The notes under the pieces were generated by a model, which had not been told where the DNA came from, ran no database searches, and worked only from the letters and a program-made list of their open reading frames with translations. Shown in pieces: positions 59,601 to 64,000 of a stretch of 64,000 nt of DNA (positions are counted from its first letter, which is position 1; every line of letters starts with the position of its first letter). The position numbers and the translations under genes are program-made. Location of the stretch: positions 76,694,119 to 76,758,118 of the forward strand of contig CM077648.1 of assembly GCA_039707465.1 (NCBI GenBank), written 5' to 3'. The DNA comes from Rhabdophis nuchalis (Eukaryota; Chordata; Lepidosauria; Squamata; Natricidae).

Positions 59601-60057
59601 CATTTCCTCTCCACAGTTTTTGGCTGTTCATGTGGCCTCTCACCCAGGAAAGGAAAAAAACAACAGCAAAATTCTTTAGTAGTTAATTCCAAAATATTCC
59701 AGATCTGTTAAATATTGCAAAGGAATAGCACTGCTAACAGCAGGTGGATACTAGCACAACCAGGGAGTAGCCCATGGCTAGCACTGGATAAATAAAATGA
59801 CAAACACCCCACCCCCTGAGAATCTTCAAGATCATATAGGGAAAAGCAAGATGGCCAATATGTTCCTCTGGATTCTTATACAATAGACAGGTTGCATAGC
59901 CCCATACCAGAAGCAGATGGCATTTCATAGCAGCAGCAATTCATTGTGGCCGCTCCCAAAATGGCCCCCATTTCTGGTCAGCACCAAGTGATGCAACTGA
60001 TTGGCTGCTTTCCAAAGAACTCCTGAAAAGATGACAGAGCCCTGAGGAGGGTTTATA
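56602..60057. other. Flanking sequence, nothing recognised
   Basis: 3.4 kb without a supported gene. 57375-57415 (GGGGGGCAGATAAATTTAAT) resembles a bare LINE or SINE tail. Confidence 0.4.
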
Positions 60058-61387
60058 TATATTTTTTAATTTATAACCCGCTCTCTCTCCCCGAAGGGAC
60101 TCGAGGCGGTACACAGGGAATTTAAAAAATACATATAAAAAACCACAAACATAATACAATATTAAAATGAAATTAAACTAAAACCCTGCGCTAAAATCCC
60201 ATATTAAAACTAAAACTAAGCCCCTAAAAACCCTAAAAACAGTTTAGTTACCCCAGGCCGGCCAAGCAGAAGAAGTGTGTTTTTAATTTTTGACGGAAGG
60301 AGCGGAGGTCCGTAGTTGTTCTAATTTCGGGGGGAAGGTCGTTCCAGAGGGTGGGCCCGCCACAGAGAAGGCCCTTCCCCTGGGCATCGCCCGCTGGCAT
60401 AGCCTGGTGGACGGCACCCGGAGAAGTCCCTCTCTGTGGGAGCGGATCGGCCGCAGGGATGTATGGGGTAGGATGCGATCCCGCAGACAGCTAGGTCCCG
60501 TGCCATGGAGCGCTTTGAAGATGATAACCAACACCTTGAAGCGCACCCGAAAGACGACAGGCAGCCAATGCAGCTCGCGCAGGAGCAATGTTACATGGGA
60601 AAATCTAGAGGTTCCCATAACTGCCCGCGCGGCTGCATTCTGGACAAGCTGAGGTCTTCGGGTGCACCTCAAGAGGAGCCCCATGTAGAGAGCATTGCAG
60701 TAGTCCAGTCGGGATGTCACGAAAGCATGAGTGACTGTGCAAAGGGCATCCCGGTCCAATAGGGGACGCAACTGGCAGACCAGGCGGACCTGGTAAAACG
60801 CCCTCCTGGCTATGGCCGTCACTTGATCTTCCATGGACAGCCGTGCATCAAGGAGGACGCCCAAGTTGCGTGCCCCATCCACAGGGGTTAGATGTTCACC
60901 CCCTATGGCCAGTGATGGAGTCAACTGGTTGTACCGGGATGCCGGGAACCACAGCCACTCAGTCTTGGACGGGTTGAGTCTGAGTCTGTCCCTTCCCATC
61001 CAGGCCCGCACAGCTTCCAGGCACTGGCACATCACCTCTACGGCATCGTTGGGGTGCTTTGGGGTAGATATATACAGCTGCGTATCATCAGCGTAGAGGT
61101 GGTACTCTACCCCAAAACCACGGATGATCTCGCCCAGCGGCTTCATATATGTGTTGAACAGGAGAGGCGAGAGGACCGACCCCTGAGGCACCCCACAAGT
61201 GAGGGGTCTCGAGGTCGACCTCTGCCCTCCTGCCAACACAAATTGCGATCGACCGGAGAGGTAGGAGGAGAACCACCGCAACACGGTGCCCCTCACCCCC
61301 AACCCCTCCAGCCGATGCAATAGGATACCATGGTCAATGGTATCAAAAGCCGCTGAGAGGTCTAATAGGACCAGGATGGAGGAGGGC
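60058..61387 (-). mobile_element. L2/L3-like LINE with long open RT frame
   Basis: On the minus strand a 372-codon frame (61401-60283) is open. It begins in flanking sequence, then reads [21 protein letters not shown] (motif A), [14 protein letters not shown] (B), [10 protein letters not shown] (C), [31 protein letters not shown] and [10 protein letters not shown]. After SVAGP a one-base deletion (near 60350) shifts the frame, so the usual LWNDLPP end is lost. The 3' UTR extends to about 60058. The 5' truncation at about 61387 cuts just before motif A, so the element is not autonomous. Confidence 0.93.
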
Positions 61388-61981
61388 TTGGGACTCAGCA
61401 AGGCAGGAGGGGGAGAAAGATAAGCGGAGGCACAGCAGCATCATTGTGGTTGATCATAAAGGCAGGTGAATTGTCAAGCATGGTAATTTTATGTGACAGG
61501 GGGACGGTGATTCAGAGATATAACTTCAGGCAGGGGCATAATCCCTTCATCCAGTGCCATCACAATTCTAAACAATCACTGAACAAACAGCATAAGTCAA
61601 GAACTACCTGTATTTCTATTAAGAGGAACATATTGCGAAATCTGTTTCTTAGAAGCATTGCCCATCAAACACTGGATAAAATGAATATACTTTTGTCAGT
61701 TTTACTTTGATATCTTGGCTTAATTTAATTCAGACTGTCGTAAAGGCTATTGAAATGTGTTTCTTTTAAATGTAGCTCCTTTTAACTAATAGGAATTCTA
61801 ACATTATGCTTCTAATTTCCAAATTTTCTGACCTAGAAAAACTTGCTAGATTATAACCTCATATTGACTCAAATAAGTTACTTGAAGTGAGTGTCGAGAT
61901 GTATATATTTAGATATACTGTATTGTTATTGTCTAAATAATACTCTTTGAACAATATTTGTTCTAGTTGTATTATGACTGC
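61388..61981. other. Flanking sequence; possible mariner MITE end
   Basis: 61555-61613 (TAAGTCAAGAACTACCTGTA at its end) resembles the terminus of the mariner-type MITE. The rest is unassigned. Confidence 0.4.
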
Positions 61982-62377
61982 ACAGGTAGTCCTTAACTTA
62001 CAGCCTTCTATTTAATAACCATTAGAAGTTGCAAGCACTGAAAATATGACTTATGACCATTTTTCATACTTACGATCATTGGAGCATCCCAGTAGTCACA
62101 TGATTAAAGTATGGACACTTGGCAACTGGCATTTATTTAATGACAATTGCGGCGTCCCAGGTCATGTAATTATCTTTTGCAAATTTCTGACAAGCAAAAT
62201 CAGTGGGGAAGCCAGATTCACTTAACTACAGTGTAACTAACTTAGCAACTGCAGTGATTCACTTAATAACTGTGGCAAGAAAGGTCATAACATGGGGCAA
62301 AACTCACTTAACAACTATCTTGCTTAGAAAAAGAAATGTTGGGCTCAGCTCTGGTCATAAGTGAAGGAGTACTTGTA
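61982..62377. mobile_element. Tc1/mariner-type MITE, near full length
   Basis: Ends ACAGGTAGTCCTTAACTTA and AGTGAAGGAGTACTTGTA. The interior is an inverted relative of 32052 (GTCATAAGT, CAGTGATTCACTTAATAACT). Diverged. Confidence 0.7.
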
Positions 62378-62430
62378 ACACAATAAAGATGTAATGGAAC
62401 TACAGAATACAATGAACAAGCCTACAACTA

Positions 62431-62908
62431 GGCACGGGGCCTAGTTATTTGCGGGACCGTCTCCTACCACATACCTCCCTTCGACCGATCCGCTCCCAGA
62501 GGTAGGGCCTCCTCAGGGTGCCGTCTACCGGTCAATGCCAGCTGGCGGCGCCCAGAGGTAGGGCCTTCTCTGTGGCAGGCCCAGCCCTCTGGAACGACCT
62601 TCCCCCCGAACTTCGTACCATCACGGACCTTCGCCTCTTCCGCCGATCACTCAAGACGCACTTTTTTCACCTAGCCGGCCTAGCTTAGAGCCTAGATTTT
62701 GATATCATTTTAATTGGATTAGGTAGGGATTTTAACATTTTTAGCTTGAATATTTTAGCACAGGTTCCTAATTTAATTGCATCTTAATGTTACGACTGTA
62801 TTTATTGTTGTCTGTTTGTATTATTTTTAATTTCCTGTGCATCGCCCTGAGTCCGATTGAGGAGTTAGGAGTGGTATAGAAATTGAATAAACATGAAACA
62901 TGAAACAT
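62431..62908 (+). mobile_element. L2/L3-like LINE 3' fragment
   Basis: [24 protein letters not shown] codons with damage near 62500 (a duplicated AGAGGTAGGGCC block), then [21 protein letters not shown] and LFHLAGLA. It ends in CATCGCCCTGAGTCCGATTG and an (AAACATG)n tail. Confidence 0.85.
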
Positions 62909-64000
62909 GGATCAAGAAAGATTATCTATAACCAAATAATTTGATTTGTTAACAAATACATAGAACGTGTAATTGCACAGTTTCATTTTACTTTCTATAG
63001 TTATCCAAATACTGGTAGTTAAAACAGAGAAAGGTTTTTGTGTCCTGCTTCTTCTACAGTAGAAATAAAGCACAGGTATCAAAATGTTAGTTAATAGGCA
63101 TCAAGAATTACATAACTATTTTTATGTTATCACAATAACTATTCACTAAAAACAGATCTCATTTTAAAATGCAATCAAAAATGATATATACTGATTGGTG
63201 CTTTTCCTCACATCTTCAAAAATATAGACTAATAATGCACATTTAATCATTTAATGGTTAAGCAATAACTGATTGAATGTTAATACATTTTTGAAAGTTA
63301 AACCATAGAACTATTTATATGATAAGTTGAACATTTTCTTAGAATACTATATTTAGTATATATTTCCCCTTCAATTTTTCATCTGCATTTGTATTCAAGA
63401 AAGAAAACGTAAAAGAAATGTGTTCATTCTATATCTCATTAAAACAATTCCCAAAATAAAACTACGTATACCAAGAGTTCATGTTCATAATCAAGCAATT
63501 TTTTTAATAGTCATTGCACAGTTGGACAGAAATATGACAAAAGAGATAAAGTACTACACAGAAATTAAAATAAAATAAGCCAGAGTACAATACTGAAACA
63601 GAATACTAGATTACTAATATGGTAAAATGCTGAAATGCTACCGTCCACATCTCTTTCATCCTCATCTCCTTAGCTTTCCTTCTCTTCTGTTCCATTTGTA
63701 GATCATGTGGCAGATTGCCAAATAGAATTCTCTGGCCATGTAAAGTTGGGGTCATCACCTTTAAATAAATTTCTGATCATTGCAATTCCCAGATTTAGTT
63801 TATACCTGAATTATGAAGCCAAAATTGGAGCTTCTCAGTCTAAATTTTATTCATCTTTTCAGATAACAAGACTGCCAACCTTATTTATTTTATTTATAAA
63901 ATTTATAGGCCACCCATCTTACCTCAAGGTAACTAAAACAGAGTTCCAGTTTGGAAATCTAGATATTAACATAGGGGCCAAGATGGAAAAAAATCCAAAT
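62909..64000. other. Flanking sequence, mostly unassigned
   Basis: 63880-63930 (TTTATTTATAAAATTTATAG, GGCCACCCATCTTACC) resembles an inverted retroelement tail. Nothing else was recognised. Confidence 0.4.

Overview
This window is vertebrate nuclear DNA, most likely from a squamate reptile and probably a snake. It is AT-rich, gene-poor and dominated by repeats. The squamate assignment rests on the mixture of repeats: CR1- and L2/L3-like LINEs with many short 3' fragments, an RTE/Bov-B-like fragment, tRNA-derived SINEs, Tc1/mariner MITEs, and many palindromic hAT MITEs. This is recognition from memory, not a database search.

Only one protein-coding gene segment is well supported: the first coding exon of the Shaw-type voltage-gated potassium channel KCNC2 (Kv3.2), on the minus strand at 43063-43794. 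It encodes the N-terminus, the T1 tetramerisation domain with its zinc site, and the pre-S1 segment, and ends at a canonical splice donor. No S1-S6 exon is visible to its left, so 1-43056 is read as first-coding intron that exceeds the window. A splice acceptor lies 19 nt before the ATG, which predicts at least one 5' non-coding exon in the GC-richer stretch between about 43.8 and 45.4 kb. From there to 64000 is 5' flank or intergenic DNA with no recognisable gene.

Layout. 1-10 kb: LINE 3' fragments, three hAT palindromes, a mariner-like MITE and a CR1 3' end. 10.0-10.8 kb: a 390-bp pentanucleotide array, then a SINE carrying a 51-bp hAT remnant. 11-19 kb: LINE tails and hAT palindromes. 19-22.1 kb: a CR1 fragment, a hAT fragment and a 2-kb composite element. 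24 kb: a fossil transposon-like ORF split by a hAT MITE. 27.7-28.5 kb: a mariner MITE containing 113-bp tandem repeats. 30.8-33.2 kb: an endonuclease-bearing internally deleted LINE and an LTR-like element, each with a nested insertion. 40.3 kb: a hAT element. 42.7-45.4 kb: the KCNC2 exon and presumed promoter region. 46-50 kb: LINE fragments, (ATT)n arrays and a 582-bp hAT element. 52.8-54.2 kb and 60.1-61.4 kb: the two longest reverse-transcriptase fragments. 54-56.6 kb: more hAT elements. 62 kb: a mariner MITE and a LINE tail.

The clearest biological pattern is the family of about 17 palindromic hAT MITEs. Nearly all sit between 8-bp target duplications with a central TA (nnnTAnnn), and several have been rearranged into one-arm or three-arm forms. 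No operon, CRISPR array, RNA gene or new multi-gene system was found.
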